The notes under the pieces are model-generated. The model saw only the letters and a list, made by a program, of their open reading frames with translations. It was not told where the DNA came from and searched no databases. From Acholeplasma sp. OttesenSCG-928-E16 (GTDB taxonomy: Bacteria > Bacillota_I > Bacilli_A > Acholeplasmatales > Acholeplasmataceae): a stretch of DNA of 64,000 nt. Below, in pieces: positions 20,901 through 30,184 of the stretch (the stretch's first letter is position 1; every line of letters starts with the position of its first letter). The translations under genes and the position numbers were made by a program. The DNA is taken from positions 1-64,000 of the forward strand of contig JAJDIT010000003.1 in NCBI GenBank assembly GCA_030266845.1, read 5' to 3'.

Positions 20901-22848
20901 CGCCATTTTCCATCGAAAAACCATGTTCAGCCCTAGTAGCTAAAACATTTGCTAAAATATCCACTTCATCAAGGTTCATCTGTAGATAATCATAAATTCG
21001 ATTTAGAAGATCCTCGTTATTTGATAGATTGATTTGAATCGGAATAACCCCCTCTTTGGTGTTTCCAGATTCAAAAGTCACCTTTATATTAACCTCCGCA
21101 TAAGTCATAAAAGTAATATCACTTAATGCGACGATCGGTACGTTAACTGAATCATTTAAAAGTTGTGAAACAAAAATATAATAATATGAGGTATCGTAAC
21201 TGTATTCAATCTCCTCAATCATCAGATCCTTACCGGCTGTGTATAGAGATGAACGATAGTCATATTGATGGCCATAATGAACAATTGGAAGATACTCATG
21301 ACTCTTTGAAATATCTGTATTAGGAGTTCCATCAAAAATATCGTTTAAATGAATTGTTCCAATTCTTGCTAGTAGGTATTGAAACTTCATATCCTCATTT
21401 TGTTTTAAAACCTTGATTAAAAATGATTCCACATAGACTGCCCCATTTACAGATATTTCAGCAACTAGTGTAATCTCTCCTTGCGCCGCATCAGATAAAA
21501 CACCATTATTATCCATTTGAGATCCATCTGAAGACCACCAAGAAATTATTGTATTTTTTCCTTTTATTACGGTTGGTAAAAATAAGTCGAAAGTGACCTC
21601 TGGTTTTATTCCTTCTGTTAATGTACTATAAAAAACAATGTGCTTTAATTCATTATCTAAAATATCTGAAATAATTGTGTAGTCATCACGCCCAATAACT
21701 TTAAGTGGATGAAGATACTCATCCGTTTCATTGCTAATTATTATTTCTAAAATATAGGTTTTATCAACACTTGCAATATTTTCTAAGAGATAGTTAGTTG
21801 TAGTTATTCCATCAACTGAAATATCAACAAAATCTTTATATAAATAATATTCACCAAGTAAATCGATTTTTTCTGTGGACCCGCTTTTGATTTTAGGGAA
21901 ATTATCCACTCGTTTTGATATTCTATCTATTAAAACATCTTCATTAAAAACAGTCACATCAACATAATCGCCATATGATAATACATTATCTCCTAAAGTT
22001 AAAAAAGCTGATTCATCTGATAGACTAATTGCCCCAAGACCAGTGTAAATTACTTCTTTATTAGAGCTATTTATTCTTAAATCGCCCTCAACATTCACCG
22101 TAAATCCATTTAAATCAAGAGTATTACCCATAAGTTCAAGTTCACATCCACAGGAAATGGTAACATCTTTGTCTAGCAAGATGCTATCAGATAATAAAAT
22201 AGTCTTATCAACTTGATAATAATTAATCTCCTCGATTGCTTCATGAAAATCTGTTAAATCCTCTACGATTGAATATTTTTGAGCGTTAATATTTTGTTGG
22301 TAGCAAATCATATTAAGCTTAATCTCTGAAGCCTGATATTCATTATCTAAAATAGCGTTATGCAACTCAAACCTAATATCATAGGTTTCTAATTTCTCAT
22401 TTTCTAAGGTGGAATTATCGATTAAAAACTCCATGTCTATTTTTGTTTCAACGAAATTTCCCTCATAGTCTTTATCCATGAAATTACTTAAAGTTCCAAT
22501 AAATTGTCCATTAACATATATTAAGATACAATCTTCAAAATGAGCAACTTTGTTACTATCTTTTAAGACATCTAAAATATCAATTGAAAAATAGTAAACT
22601 AGTGGCTTATCTGAAGAGTTTTTGATTATAAATGAATACTCCTGGTAATCACCAGGGTTAATTAAAGGAACATTAAGTTCGGTAATTTGATTTTCTATTT
22701 CACCTGAGTTTAATATTTCAATATAATTAAACTGTCCATCTAAGTCAGTCTTAAAAGTGAACCCTGATGCATACAAAACAAACATCGACATCAAAGCGGC
22801 TATACTTACTTTTAATAAAATCACTCTAAAACTATATCGTAGTTTCAT
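17923..22848 (-). CDS. giant camelysin-like surface protein with Trp-Ala repeats, Ig-like and leucine-rich regions (1641 aa)
   Basis: The start at 22848 has AGGAA about six bases upstream; an earlier codon at 22872 has none. After a membrane segment (about 8-28), residues 30-190 look like TasA/camelysin: Asn-Pro-Gly-Asp, then a beta-sandwich with Ile-Ile-Lys-Asn-Ser-Ser. Residues 205-280 resemble a beta-solenoid (Asp-Leu-Asn-Gly), and 400-485 an atypical bacterial Ig domain with Ile-Ser-Trp-Trp-Ser-Ser. From 815 to 1340 there are five degenerate helical repeats built on a hydrophobic-Trp-Ala segment followed by Asp-Gly-x-x-x-x-Ser-x-x-Glu. Leucine-rich repeats follow (1400-1525), then a C-terminal Ig-like domain (1575-1641). 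It is first in a four-gene operon. Function is unknown; an extracellular scaffold is likely. Confidence 0.75.
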   Translation of the reverse strand: MKLRYSFRVILLKVSIAALMSMFVLYASGFTFKTDLDGQFNYIEILNSGEIENQITELNVPLINPGDYQEYSFIIKNSSDKPLVYYFSIDILDVLKDSNKVAHFEDCILIYVNGQFIGTLSNFMDKDYEGNFVETKIDMEFLIDNSTLENEKLETYDIRFELHNAILDNEYQASEIKLNMICYQQNINAQKYSIVEDLTDFHEAIEEINYYQVDKTILLSDSILLDKDVTISCGCELELMGNTLDLNGFTVNVEGDLRINSSNKEVIYTGLGAISLSDESAFLTLGDNVLSYGDYVDVTVFNEDVLIDRISKRVDNFPKIKSGSTEKIDLLGEYYLYKDFVDISVDGITTTNYLLENIASVDKTYILEIIISNETDEYLHPLKVIGRDDYTIISDILDNELKHIVFYSTLTEGIKPEVTFDLFLPTVIKGKNTIISWWSSDGSQMDNNGVLSDAAQGEITLVAEISVNGAVYVESFLIKVLKQNEDMKFQYLLARIGTIHLNDIFDGTPNTDISKSHEYLPIVHYGHQYDYRSSLYTAGKDLMIEEIEYSYDTSYYYIFVSQLLNDSVNVPIVALSDITFMTYAEVNIKVTFESGNTKEGVIPIQINLSNNEDLLNRIYDYLQMNLDEVDILANVLATRAEHGFSMENGDFSLITDYMGYTIKYFLRYDDTGVLVDDKEILSSIENGNKAIVNLSNLTTNEERIPIGVELYLSSEEDVGRLGYKILYFDTPAAVTKSNSSFNNFNELFYTIKIQVMQQVTPKPAYSIISGVRKEIFELVSTDVYALDDYILMHDINMCKKLILELGNSDFYIDSQSLTDFINLIAWAKGSEIKTPVSSVSYIDDSVSWITSDGSETFSDGEIAVILKYCEKYPAFEAEFRKYVFVEDNLLSDSDITSLESVFLDSNYAKIIAWAKSNTAVAANTLVENSVIPSSNENYYQYYSSNVSDGTSSISSLEEEVILAYVWSMGYMDYYPVWQTIITKNDNLLETMKLTYQFTYSTSNGTTTSTDPIFNQLWAWAVHIGSKGTGGQQTQGTSLISYLKSGLGLSALSNDSMMSFLGSIGLDSYSETKNEWFSPTFGSAVGSFATTEQQVIAAYIASNGYDTTYNVDYFADNLVKVGIFTNSYNLSDTVRNAMIASINTYRTIHDGYDAVSILSDLNTILGWAQNNNGQIVYFEDVYGANSYLFQTGGLFEGMNTKISDGSSTISYTEYTVIYHYLNTSARYNNTAYQSYFESSLSTLIKTVDMTISGSFDSQGVAEKALIYTFVENLDEFTLIFDWARGVGQINSSIKIGDIISNIDPSVFNNVSDGLYTISSQEYKAILKFFEGDDDVIAELSNVLNLSNYDRTLDEHDDLEINKCEYCLIIEYLERILSYNILGEEEDSFFYLPVDKLDFSTENPLLILSYFVNLREFSAIGNSANDLFANDSGDKTLNIVARYLSETIEKLEFKYTNISNILEVERLINLKYLDIRGNPKVNEMTELLKINSGILQYLNITGTGIEFYYNQPIFARLYFAYKNNKNLLPTYLYEFNGYEFIYEPDIDEIDIDALTLCFLLKEINTISSKYLQLPTNIITDDAERITLSWNVESGKIRIIPSGANGYRIERTDTNEEGEGIISVTVNYNGGTYTRYFTVKLPVI

Positions 22849-22872
22849 TACTTTCCTACTTTCAAAAATCAA

Positions 22873-22959
22873 AAACAGGTCGCAAATAACTGCAACTGTT
22901 TCTCGTTATAGCAACAATCCTCAAGCTTTGCACGACAATTATCTATAATTGTCAAGCTC
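22873..22959 (-). ncRNA. structured 5' leader of the surface-protein operon
   Basis: RNA starting near 22959 can fold into two strong elements. The first is GAGCTT/AAGCTT (22954-22959 with 22923-22928) stacked under the perfect arms GACAATTAT/ATAATTGTC (22934-22953), with a GTGCA bulge. The second is GTTGC-AUAAC paired with GUUAU-GCGAC (22879-22915), around a 14-base loop. Together they fill almost all of the leader. The motif GTGCAAAGCTTGAGG slightly recalls the 3' half of class I c-di-GMP riboswitches, but the GGCAAAC half and the GAAA loop are missing. The role is unknown. Confidence 0.4.
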
Positions 22960-22965
22960 CAAGTA

Positions 22966-22994
22966 ATTTTACTACATATAATTTTCACTGTCAA
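22966..22994 (-). promoter_or_regulatory. sigma-A promoter of the four-gene surface operon
   Basis: Perfect TTGACA (22989-22994), a 17-base spacer and TAAAAT (22966-22971) lie on the minus strand, about 118 bases before the first ATG. Confidence 0.85.
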
Positions 22995-22999
22995 TTTTT

Positions 23000-23017
23000 T
23001 CACTATTATAATAGTGA
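23000..23017. promoter_or_regulatory. 18-bp perfect palindrome beside the -35 box
   Basis: TCACTATTA/TAATAGTGA is perfectly symmetric and ends five bases upstream of the -35 box of the minus-strand promoter. The position suits a dimeric activator or repressor. No matching regulator gene is in the window. Confidence 0.5.
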
Positions 23018-23065
23018 GTAATTATTACACATTCTTTATTACTTAACAATCATTTCATCCATCGT

Positions 23066-23113
23066 GATAGCGTAAAATGGGGTTAATAAGGGCTATTTCG
23101 CATTTTAACTATC
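23066..23113. repeat. interrupted inverted repeat in the divergent control region
   Basis: GATAG-CG-TAAAATG (23066-23079) is mirrored by CATTTTA-A-CTATC (23101-23113) across a 21-base spacer: twelve pairs with one mismatch zone. The rest of the roughly 420-base gap between the divergent genes holds the two promoters, the leader, the attenuator and a 14-bp palindrome GTTTTTATAAAAAC at 23150-23163. No gene is seen in it. Confidence 0.5.
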
Positions 23114-23185
23114 TCAAAGAATAACCTGATTCTCCTAATTCGTGAAAACGTTTTTATAAAAACATCCTAAATTTTCCCATATTAT

Positions 23186-23213
23186 TTGAATCCTTTGTTT
23201 TTAATGGTAAAAT
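23186..23213 (+). promoter_or_regulatory. promoter of the plus-strand surface genes
   Basis: TTGAAT (23186-23191), 16 bases and TAAAAT (23208-23213) preceded by TGG form an extended -10 promoter. Transcription should start near 23220. Confidence 0.65.
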
Positions 23214-23228
23214 AGAAGATATTTTTTT

Positions 23229-23255
23229 ATGTATAAGTACTTATACATTTTTTTA
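23229..23255 (+). terminator. attenuator-like hairpin before the plus-strand genes
   Basis: A 20-base perfect palindrome ATGTATAAGT/ACTTATACAT (23229-23248) is followed directly by a run of T and then by the ribosome site AAAGGGG. It lies about nine bases after the expected transcript start. It could act as a transcription attenuator or as a DNA operator; the sequence does not decide which. Confidence 0.5.
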
Positions 23256-23270
23256 AAGGGGTATTATTAA

Positions 23271-23968
23271 ATGTTAGGTGAAAATAATAAAAAAAATAAA
23301 ATATTACCAACACTTATCGCACTAGTTCTATCTATATCTAGTATTTTTATTTCTGTGATGGCATGGATGACATTATCTGGTGTATCTTCGGCTGACCCCA
23401 TTATTATAGGTACTACCTCAAAAGAGATTACTATAGAACGATCTTTCATTGTTAATGCTACTTACACTTCATATAACACCCAATATGATGTTAACTTAAA
23501 AGATTATGATCCATATATCATGGCAAACAATGTTGACTCTAACGCAATAATGTTTATAGAAATAAGCGTTAGTGAAATTGAACGACTTTATTTAAGTTTG
23601 ATACCAAAATCAATATTAGAAGATGAGATTGGTTTGACGGATGTATGTTATATGCAAATATTTAAAGGGATCTTGCAGTACCACTGACAAGTAATCTCTT
23701 TTCGTATTACTCTACACTATTTGCTAATATAAATGACTATCCTATTATCCATGACTTTACATTAATTGATGGGAAACTTGGAAACACTATCGATTTTGGA
23801 ACTTTTGACCCTAATACTAAAACTACTTTTTGGATTGTAATTAACATTGATTATTATGTTGATAAGATTGCCAATTTCATTGATACATCAAGCAGTTCTC
23901 ACAATCTATCAGATGTCAATAACTGGGACTTTAGGAGCAATTTTATCCTCACCCTATATGGAGGTTAA
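23271..23968 (+). pseudogene. surface protein with SipW-type-like signal, one-base frameshift (about 232 aa)
   Basis: The frame opens with ATG at 23271 after AAAGGGG. It has a Lys/Asn-rich start, a hydrophobic segment and Val-Met-Ala-Trp-Met-Thr, as in the two small proteins of the divergent operon. It reaches a TGA at 23685. From about 23669 the -1 frame is open to TAA at 23966-23968 and continues the same kind of sequence (Leu-Ala-Val-Pro-Leu, later Trp-Ile-Val-Ile-Asn-Ile), ending just before the next gene. One base appears to be missing in the TTTAAAGGG stretch (23661-23669). This may be a true mutation, an assembly error or frameshifting. No classical slippery heptamer in the right phase is seen. 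Confidence 0.7.
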
Positions 23969-23969
23969 G

Positions 23970-25964
23970 GTGCGTAAATTCATACGGATATTAAAAATAT
24001 CTACCCTTGTTATAATTAATTTATTTGTAATCTATACCTTTATTGGCTTAAACGGGTATGTTTTTGGTTGGTTTGCTCCAGCTATTAATCAAGATTCCAA
24101 CATCGACGGGAAAACAACTGACCCTTATTTCCATCGTGGAGATGGTTCTTATACTGATCCTTTTACGATTACTAGACCTGTTCACTTATATAACCTAGCT
24201 AAACTACAGGAAGCCGGAGCATTTGGTAATCATAGTTATTATTTTCAACTTGGGATCGAGGTGTTAAATAACCAAATAGTAGCTGACCCAATCTATACTA
24301 TGGATGAAAACGGAGTTGTTAGGCCAGGTGAAAATTATTCATATTATGTATATGGGAATAATGAAGATTTTCCTTCCTCTACTGTTTTAGATATGACAGA
24401 TTTTATTAAAAACGGCGAGGATTTTATTATCCCAATTGGTGGCTCATTAATTACAAAAGGGGTAGATGGTCTTGATTTATTACCTGAAAATTACTATCCT
24501 TCTGAATTTTTAGGATACTTTGAAGGTAATCGAATAACAATCAAAAACCTAAAAATTCAAGCTAATGAAGATTTTTGCCATGTTGGGCTATTTGGAATAA
24601 TTGGGGCCCCTTCTTTAGTTCAAAATTTTATTTTAGATTCACCAACAATAACAACCACTTCTACTACTCCTTTACAAATGACTACCGAACATTTAGCTAC
24701 CACAGATCCTGATTTTCATAATTTTATTGGATTCTTATCCGGATACACAGCAGGAGGTATGTTTAATATTGGAGTCTATAAGGGAGATATGGTATTATCG
24801 TCTGTTTTATATCACTCAAGGTTTTCTTGGGTAGGAAGTGCCGCTGCTGAGCTTAGCAATAACGGGGATGTTTCTGGTAATATTTTAGATACCATCATCG
24901 AATGGGGTTCTCTAGTTACAATTATGGGAGTTGTCGGGCAAACTTGGAATAATTGGAAGAGTTCTACTGATAAAATTTTATCTACCGATTATAGCACTAC
25001 CTTAAGTAACTGTTTCACAGATTCTAATCTTACAAATGATCCTTATAATAAAGATGTCTTTGAAATAGTAGCACCGATAGTGATGCAAAAAATTAACTCT
25101 GCCGGATTCACTTCAAATGGCTCATATAATTTTCCTATGATGTCATATGATTTATCAGGAGCCAAAACAAATGAAATAGTTTTAGCTAGTGCTCCACCAA
25201 AATATGATGAAACCATAACTACTAACCACGTTTACCCAAACGGTAATTCTCTATCAACTGTTTTCCAAGCTACGGGTGATTCTAATACTTTAGCTTCTGG
25301 TAAAGGCGGAGTCCGATTTACAGTTGATTATGCCGGGGACCTTCTGCTAACTTATTCTTCTCCAAAAGCATCAACACTTGGGATTTATAAAATGAACACT
25401 AACGGTACTACATATTCTCCTTATCCAAACGCTGACTGGACTTTTGGAACTGGAAAAGTAGCAAATCCAGTTTTAAGTAATGTTCGATTTGTTGATAATT
25501 CAGCAACTGCTACTGCCCAACCATACTCTCCAACCACTAACAATGGCTCAGTAGTTACTTGTGTCGTTAGAGTTAAAGAAGCCGGTACTTACATTATTGG
25601 TACTTACTCAGGTGAACCGATTGCCTTTGGTTATACTAGATTTATTATTGATAGTTCCCAAGGAAATACATCCGGAACATCAGATTCAGGTAGCGTTGAT
25701 TCTATATATTCAGTTGATTTTACGTATTTATTAAATAATGAACTTGTTTTTCCTAGTTCAACAACTTTTGCATTATCAAGAGTAAACGTATATTTTCCAA
25801 ACACTTCAACTGGTGTTACTGTACCAATAACCCTTTATTATAGGCGAGAGGCGATTAATTCTATTGCGGTCTTTAATCTCTATGCACCAAGATTTAATTT
25901 AGTATATTACACTTCAAAATACGGAAATGGTACTCTAAATATGCTAAATGATCCTCCAACATAA
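23970..25964 (+). CDS. GLUG-like surface protein (664 aa)
   Basis: The start is a GTG at 23970 with GGAGG five bases upstream; the longer in-frame reading from 23847 overlaps the previous gene and lacks a ribosome site. Residues 8-32 are hydrophobic and end in Phe-Gly-Trp-Phe-Ala-Pro, a variant of the locus's signal motif. Next comes a GLUG-type region (about 55-240): Asp-Pro-Phe-Thr-Ile, Tyr-Phe-Gln-Leu, Gly-Tyr-Phe-Glu-Gly-Asn-Arg-Ile-Thr-Ile-Lys-Asn-Leu and Gly-Leu-Phe-Gly-Ile-Ile-Gly. The rest is Thr/Ser/Asn-rich with probable beta-sandwich parts. GLUG repeats occur in secreted adhesins. It is second in a two-gene plus-strand unit and ends before a terminator shared with rpoC. Confidence 0.78.
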   Translation: MRKFIRILKISTLVIINLFVIYTFIGLNGYVFGWFAPAINQDSNIDGKTTDPYFHRGDGSYTDPFTITRPVHLYNLAKLQEAGAFGNHSYYFQLGIEVLNNQIVADPIYTMDENGVVRPGENYSYYVYGNNEDFPSSTVLDMTDFIKNGEDFIIPIGGSLITKGVDGLDLLPENYYPSEFLGYFEGNRITIKNLKIQANEDFCHVGLFGIIGAPSLVQNFILDSPTITTTSTTPLQMTTEHLATTDPDFHNFIGFLSGYTAGGMFNIGVYKGDMVLSSVLYHSRFSWVGSAAAELSNNGDVSGNILDTIIEWGSLVTIMGVVGQTWNNWKSSTDKILSTDYSTTLSNCFTDSNLTNDPYNKDVFEIVAPIVMQKINSAGFTSNGSYNFPMMSYDLSGAKTNEIVLASAPPKYDETITTNHVYPNGNSLSTVFQATGDSNTLASGKGGVRFTVDYAGDLLLTYSSPKASTLGIYKMNTNGTTYSPYPNADWTFGTGKVANPVLSNVRFVDNSATATAQPYSPTTNNGSVVTCVVRVKEAGTYIIGTYSGEPIAFGYTRFIIDSSQGNTSGTSDSGSVDSIYSVDFTYLLNNELVFPSSTTFALSRVNVYFPNTSTGVTVPITLYYRREAINSIAVFNLYAPRFNLVYYTSKYGNGTLNMLNDPPT

Positions 25965-25986
25965 CTTAAGTAATAAGTAAGATAAC

Positions 25987-26021
25987 AAAAAAGATGTAAG
26001 GTGAACCCTCACATCTTTTTT
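25987..26021. terminator. bidirectional terminator between convergent genes
   Basis: Arms AAAAAAGATGT and ACATCTTTTTT flank a GGT/ACC-containing loop. The A and T runs on both sides let it work for the plus-strand surface gene and for rpoC on the minus strand. Confidence 0.9.
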
Positions 26022-26029
26022 AATTATCT

Positions 26030-29000
26030 TTAGTATTGATAATCGTTATAAAAATTATCATCCTCTAGTTCTTCTATCTCAGCGTCTACTTCATCATAGT
26101 TAAAGTATTTATCCGATAGAATACCTGTACCGGCTGGAATTAAGCCACCGATAATAACGTTCTCTTTTAGTCCGTGTAATTCATCCACCTTACCTCTAAT
26201 AGCAGCATCTGTTAAAATTCTAGTTGTTTCTTGGAATGATGCAGCTGATAAGAATGAGTCTGATCTCAATGAAGCTCTCGTAATACCAAGTAATAATGGT
26301 TTACCAACTGCTAGTTTGCCGCCATTTTTAAAGGCTTGACGGTTTGCTTCCTTAAACTCAGCAATTGAAACTTCAGTTCCTGGCAGTAATGTTGTATCTC
26401 CTTCTGATAAGACTGTTATTCTTCTTAACATTTGGCGAACTATTACTTCGATGTGTTTATCAGATATTTCAACCCCTTGAGCACGATAGACTTTTTGAAC
26501 TTCTTCTAATACATATTTTTCCGAAGCTTCAGCTCCTAAGACCCTTAGTAATTCTTTTGGATTGATAGAACCAACTGTTAGCTTTTGACCAGCTTTTACC
26601 ATTGCCTTATTCTCGATTAAAATCTCAACATTAGCATCAATTGAATACTTATGTTCAATTCCTTTATTATCGGTAATGATTATTCTGTCTCTTGTCTTAG
26701 GAATAGATGCTCTACCTTCATATTCAGTAATGACTGCTGCTCCTTTTGGATTACGAGATTCAAATAACTCTTGGATACGAGGAAGCCCTTGTGTGATATC
26801 TGAAGTTGATGCCACCCCACCAGTGTGGAACGTTCTCATCGTTAACTGCGTACCTGGTTCACCAATTGATTGAGCAGCGATAACACCAACTGCTTCACCA
26901 ACTTCAACCGCTTCGTTAGTAGCAAGGTTTCTTCCATAACACTTAGCACAAACACCATGGTCTGAATTACATGTTAATACGCTTCTAATTTCAACTTCTT
27001 TAATGCCTATTACCTTTATTCTATCAGCCATATCTTCATCAACTAATTGATCTTTTAATCCGATTATTTCTCCAGTGTTTGGATCAACTACATTTTTGTT
27101 TAAATAACGACCAACGATTCTATCATATAAAGGTACAACAATTTTTTCGCCATCTTTAATAGCTTGCATCACAACACCCTTATCAGTGTTACAATCATCC
27201 TCAACAATAATCACATCTTGAGAAACGTCAACTAATCTTCTTGTTAGGTAACCAGATTCAGCTGTCTTTAAGGCTGTATCGGTTGAACCTTTTCTCGCAC
27301 CATGGGTCGAGATAAAGAATTCAGAAACCGTTAGTCCTTCTCTAAATGAAGCTAATACTGGCACTTCAATAATATCCCCTTTAGGGTTATTCATTAATCC
27401 ACGCATTCCAGACAACTGAGCAAAGTTTGATGTTTTACCACGGGCACCTGATTTAGACATGATGTATAAGTCATTGTCTTTACCAAATTCATCCATAATG
27501 TGATCAGAAATATTCTTGTGGACCTGTTGCCACTTAGAAATAACTAATTTCTTTCTTTCTTCTTCGGTGATCATTCCCATTTCAAACCACTCTTCAATTT
27601 CAGCTATTTGATCTTCTGTGGCTTTAATTAATTCCTTTTTCTTAGAATATACATTAATATCAGCAGCTGATACCGTAATACCAGAAACAGTGGAATACTT
27701 GAAACCTAAATCCTTTAGTTTATCAAGCATCTTAGATGTTTCACTGATGTGTAAATCCTTAAATACTTGAGCAATAATCATTGATAGGAATTTATTGTTA
27801 AATGGCTCAGGTATCGGAATATTCTCTAATTCAAGATAAGGATTAGATCCTTTTTTAATGAAGTAAATGTCAGGTGTTCCATCACTTAGATTTTTAGCTG
27901 TTGGTTCTTGAAGATATGGAAATGAATCTGGTAGGATTCGATTAAATATCATCTTTCCTAAGGTAGTTACTAAGTATTTATTTTCTTGATCTTCAGTAAA
28001 GGCATCACCCAAACATTTTGGATCAATAATAATTCTTGTATGTAATCCAATTTCTTCTTGATCTAATGCCAATTCAGCTTCTTCAAAACTTGAGAAGAAC
28101 TTACCTTGGTTTCTATTGATATAGGCATTACTTTCGTTTTTCTCGATTGCGTCAATACCATAAAACTTAGCATCTTTTGAAGCTTCAATTGTTAAGTAAT
28201 AATTACCTAAAACCATATCTTGAGATGGCGTAACAACTGGTTTTCCATCCTTAGGATTTAGAATATTATTTGATGCAAGCATCAATAATCTAGCTTCTGC
28301 TTGTGCTTCGTTTGATAGTGGAACGTGAACTGCCATTTGGTCACCATCAAAGTCAGCGTTAAACGCTGGGGTAACTAATGGATGAAGACGAATTGCTTTT
28401 CCATCAATTAATTTAGGTTCAAATGCTTGAATACCTAGTCTATGTAGTGTTGGGGCACGATTTAATAATACTGGATGTTCCTTAACAACCTTCTCTAAAG
28501 CTTGCCATACATCATCACCCATTTTTTCATATCTGTTATTAGCATTTTTCTTATCTTTGCCTGAATCTCTTTGAAGTTCTCTTAAAACAAATGGTTTAAA
28601 TAACGTAACCGCCATTTCTCTTGGAATTCCACATTGATACATCTCTAAATCTGGTCCAACAATAATAACTGAACGACCAGAATAGTCGACACGTTTTCCA
28701 AGTAAGTTTTGACGGAAACGACCTTGTTTCCCTCTTAACATATCTGATAATGATTTTAAGTGTCTATTTCTTTCAACAACTGCTTTTTTACCACGTTTAG
28801 CATTATCAAATAAAGAATCTACCGCTTCTTGAAGCATACGTTTCTCATTTTTAATAATTAATCTAGGTGCCAATTGTTCTTTTTGTTTTTTCAAACGGTT
28901 GTTTCTATTTAAGATTCTACGATATAAATCATTTAAGTCAGTAGTTGCGAAACGACCACCATCAAGCGGAACCATCGGTCTTAAATCTGGTGGAATAACT

Positions 29001-30181
29001 GGAATTACATCCATAACCATCCATTCAGGTTTATTATCGGAGTTATTGAAAGCTTCAACGACTTCTAACCTCTTGATAATTTGATCTCTTTTTTGTTTTG
29101 GAGCTTTCTTTAATTTTCTTCTTAAGTTTTTTACTTCATTATCTAAATCTAAGTCTTGAAGTAATTTCTTTACTGCCTCTGCTCCGGTTAATGCTTTAAA
29201 TTTTGAACCATACTCTTCTGTTAGAATTGAAAAATCTTGTTCTGACAATATTTGTTTTTTCTGAAGAGGTGCCGTTCCTGGATCAATTACTATGTAAGAA
29301 GCATGATAAACTACCTCTTCTAAAGACTTAGCTTTAATTCCTAGTAGAATCGCTAATCTTGATGGAGAGTTTTTTAAATACCAAGTATGGACTACTGGTG
29401 CTTCTAGTTCAATATGTCCCATTCTTTCTCTTCTGACTTTTGATTCAGTTATTTCAATTCCGCACTTAGGACAAATTTGTCCTTTATTTCCTGTTTGTTT
29501 TTTCCCGCAGGCACATTGGTAATCTCTAACTGGTCCAAAGATTCTCTCACAAAATAATCCGCCTGGTTCTGGTTTTGAAGTACGGTAGTTAATTGTTTCA
29601 TGATTTTTAACTTCCCCATAACTCCATTGTCTAATTTCATCAGGAGAGGCTATTCTAATCTTAAAATGAGTATATGCTCTACTACCATATCCTTTTCTAA
29701 CTGATTTGATTTTTTTATCAATTCTTTCTTTAACATTTACTCTTGTTGGTTCATCTGGTACATATTCAAAAGAATCGAGATTACTTTTTAAGGTAATATC
29801 TGTTTCGTTTAATCCTGCACGTTCATAGAAATTTAGTAATTCATTGATTTCCGATAGTAATTCTTCATTATCTTTTAAAATTTCATATAACTTTCCGCGA
29901 TTATCAAAAATTCCAGAAAGAGAATTGATGTCTGCTGTAGCGATTGTATTGTTTAAATCCTCAGATAAATCTAAATTTTCTAATGAATCTGGAAGGTTAT
30001 ACTTTTTTAGTACTGGAACTAATTCTTCGTATAAATCATTACCTAATATCATCTTGTATTGACTAAAACTAAAAGTATCAATTTCTGATAAAATCGCGAT
30101 TCCTGAAGAATATAATTTATCGACTAACTCTTGTGATAAACCTAAGTCTTGAATTTTCATATTCAATTTATCTTTTGCCAT
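26030..30181 (-). CDS. rpoC: RNA polymerase subunit beta'
   Basis: At 1383 aa it carries the N-terminal zinc site (Cys-Ala-Cys-Gly and Cys-Pro-Lys-Cys-Gly, about 180-200). The catalytic Asn-Ala-Asp-Phe-Asp-Gly-Asp-Gln binds the active-site magnesium. The trigger-loop and bridge-helix region includes Ser-Gly-Ala-Arg-Gly-Lys, and the second zinc site is Cys-Asn-Ser-Asp-His-Gly-Val-Cys with Cys-x-x-Cys. It starts four bases after the rpoB stop, with the GGGGG site inside the rpoB end. The N-terminal 130 residues before the usual beta' opening form an extra helical segment. The next minus-strand gene would normally be rpsL, but a surface locus lies between. Confidence 0.99.
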   Translation of the reverse strand: MAKDKLNMKIQDLGLSQELVDKLYSSGIAILSEIDTFSFSQYKMILGNDLYEELVPVLKKYNLPDSLENLDLSEDLNNTIATADINSLSGIFDNRGKLYEILKDNEELLSEINELLNFYERAGLNETDITLKSNLDSFEYVPDEPTRVNVKERIDKKIKSVRKGYGSRAYTHFKIRIASPDEIRQWSYGEVKNHETINYRTSKPEPGGLFCERIFGPVRDYQCACGKKQTGNKGQICPKCGIEITESKVRRERMGHIELEAPVVHTWYLKNSPSRLAILLGIKAKSLEEVVYHASYIVIDPGTAPLQKKQILSEQDFSILTEEYGSKFKALTGAEAVKKLLQDLDLDNEVKNLRRKLKKAPKQKRDQIIKRLEVVEAFNNSDNKPEWMVMDVIPVIPPDLRPMVPLDGGRFATTDLNDLYRRILNRNNRLKKQKEQLAPRLIIKNEKRMLQEAVDSLFDNAKRGKKAVVERNRHLKSLSDMLRGKQGRFRQNLLGKRVDYSGRSVIIVGPDLEMYQCGIPREMAVTLFKPFVLRELQRDSGKDKKNANNRYEKMGDDVWQALEKVVKEHPVLLNRAPTLHRLGIQAFEPKLIDGKAIRLHPLVTPAFNADFDGDQMAVHVPLSNEAQAEARLLMLASNNILNPKDGKPVVTPSQDMVLGNYYLTIEASKDAKFYGIDAIEKNESNAYINRNQGKFFSSFEEAELALDQEEIGLHTRIIIDPKCLGDAFTEDQENKYLVTTLGKMIFNRILPDSFPYLQEPTAKNLSDGTPDIYFIKKGSNPYLELENIPIPEPFNNKFLSMIIAQVFKDLHISETSKMLDKLKDLGFKYSTVSGITVSAADINVYSKKKELIKATEDQIAEIEEWFEMGMITEEERKKLVISKWQQVHKNISDHIMDEFGKDNDLYIMSKSGARGKTSNFAQLSGMRGLMNNPKGDIIEVPVLASFREGLTVSEFFISTHGARKGSTDTALKTAESGYLTRRLVDVSQDVIIVEDDCNTDKGVVMQAIKDGEKIVVPLYDRIVGRYLNKNVVDPNTGEIIGLKDQLVDEDMADRIKVIGIKEVEIRSVLTCNSDHGVCAKCYGRNLATNEAVEVGEAVGVIAAQSIGEPGTQLTMRTFHTGGVASTSDITQGLPRIQELFESRNPKGAAVITEYEGRASIPKTRDRIIITDNKGIEHKYSIDANVEILIENKAMVKAGQKLTVGSINPKELLRVLGAEASEKYVLEEVQKVYRAQGVEISDKHIEVIVRQMLRRITVLSEGDTTLLPGTEVSIAEFKEANRQAFKNGGKLAVGKPLLLGITRASLRSDSFLSAASFQETTRILTDAAIRGKVDELHGLKENVIIGGLIPAGTGILSDKYFNYDEVDAEIEELEDDNFYNDYQY

Positions 30182-30184
30182 AAA

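Noticed and set aside
22873-22959. Class I c-di-GMP riboswitch before the surface operon
   Set aside because: Only GTGCAAAGCTTGAGG recalls the motif; the GGCAAAC half and the tetraloop are missing, so it is listed only as an unknown structured leader.
23655-23690. Programmed -1 frameshifting in the first plus-strand surface gene
   Set aside because: No X-XXY-YYZ heptamer in the right phase and no obvious downstream pseudoknot were seen; a one-base loss is simpler.
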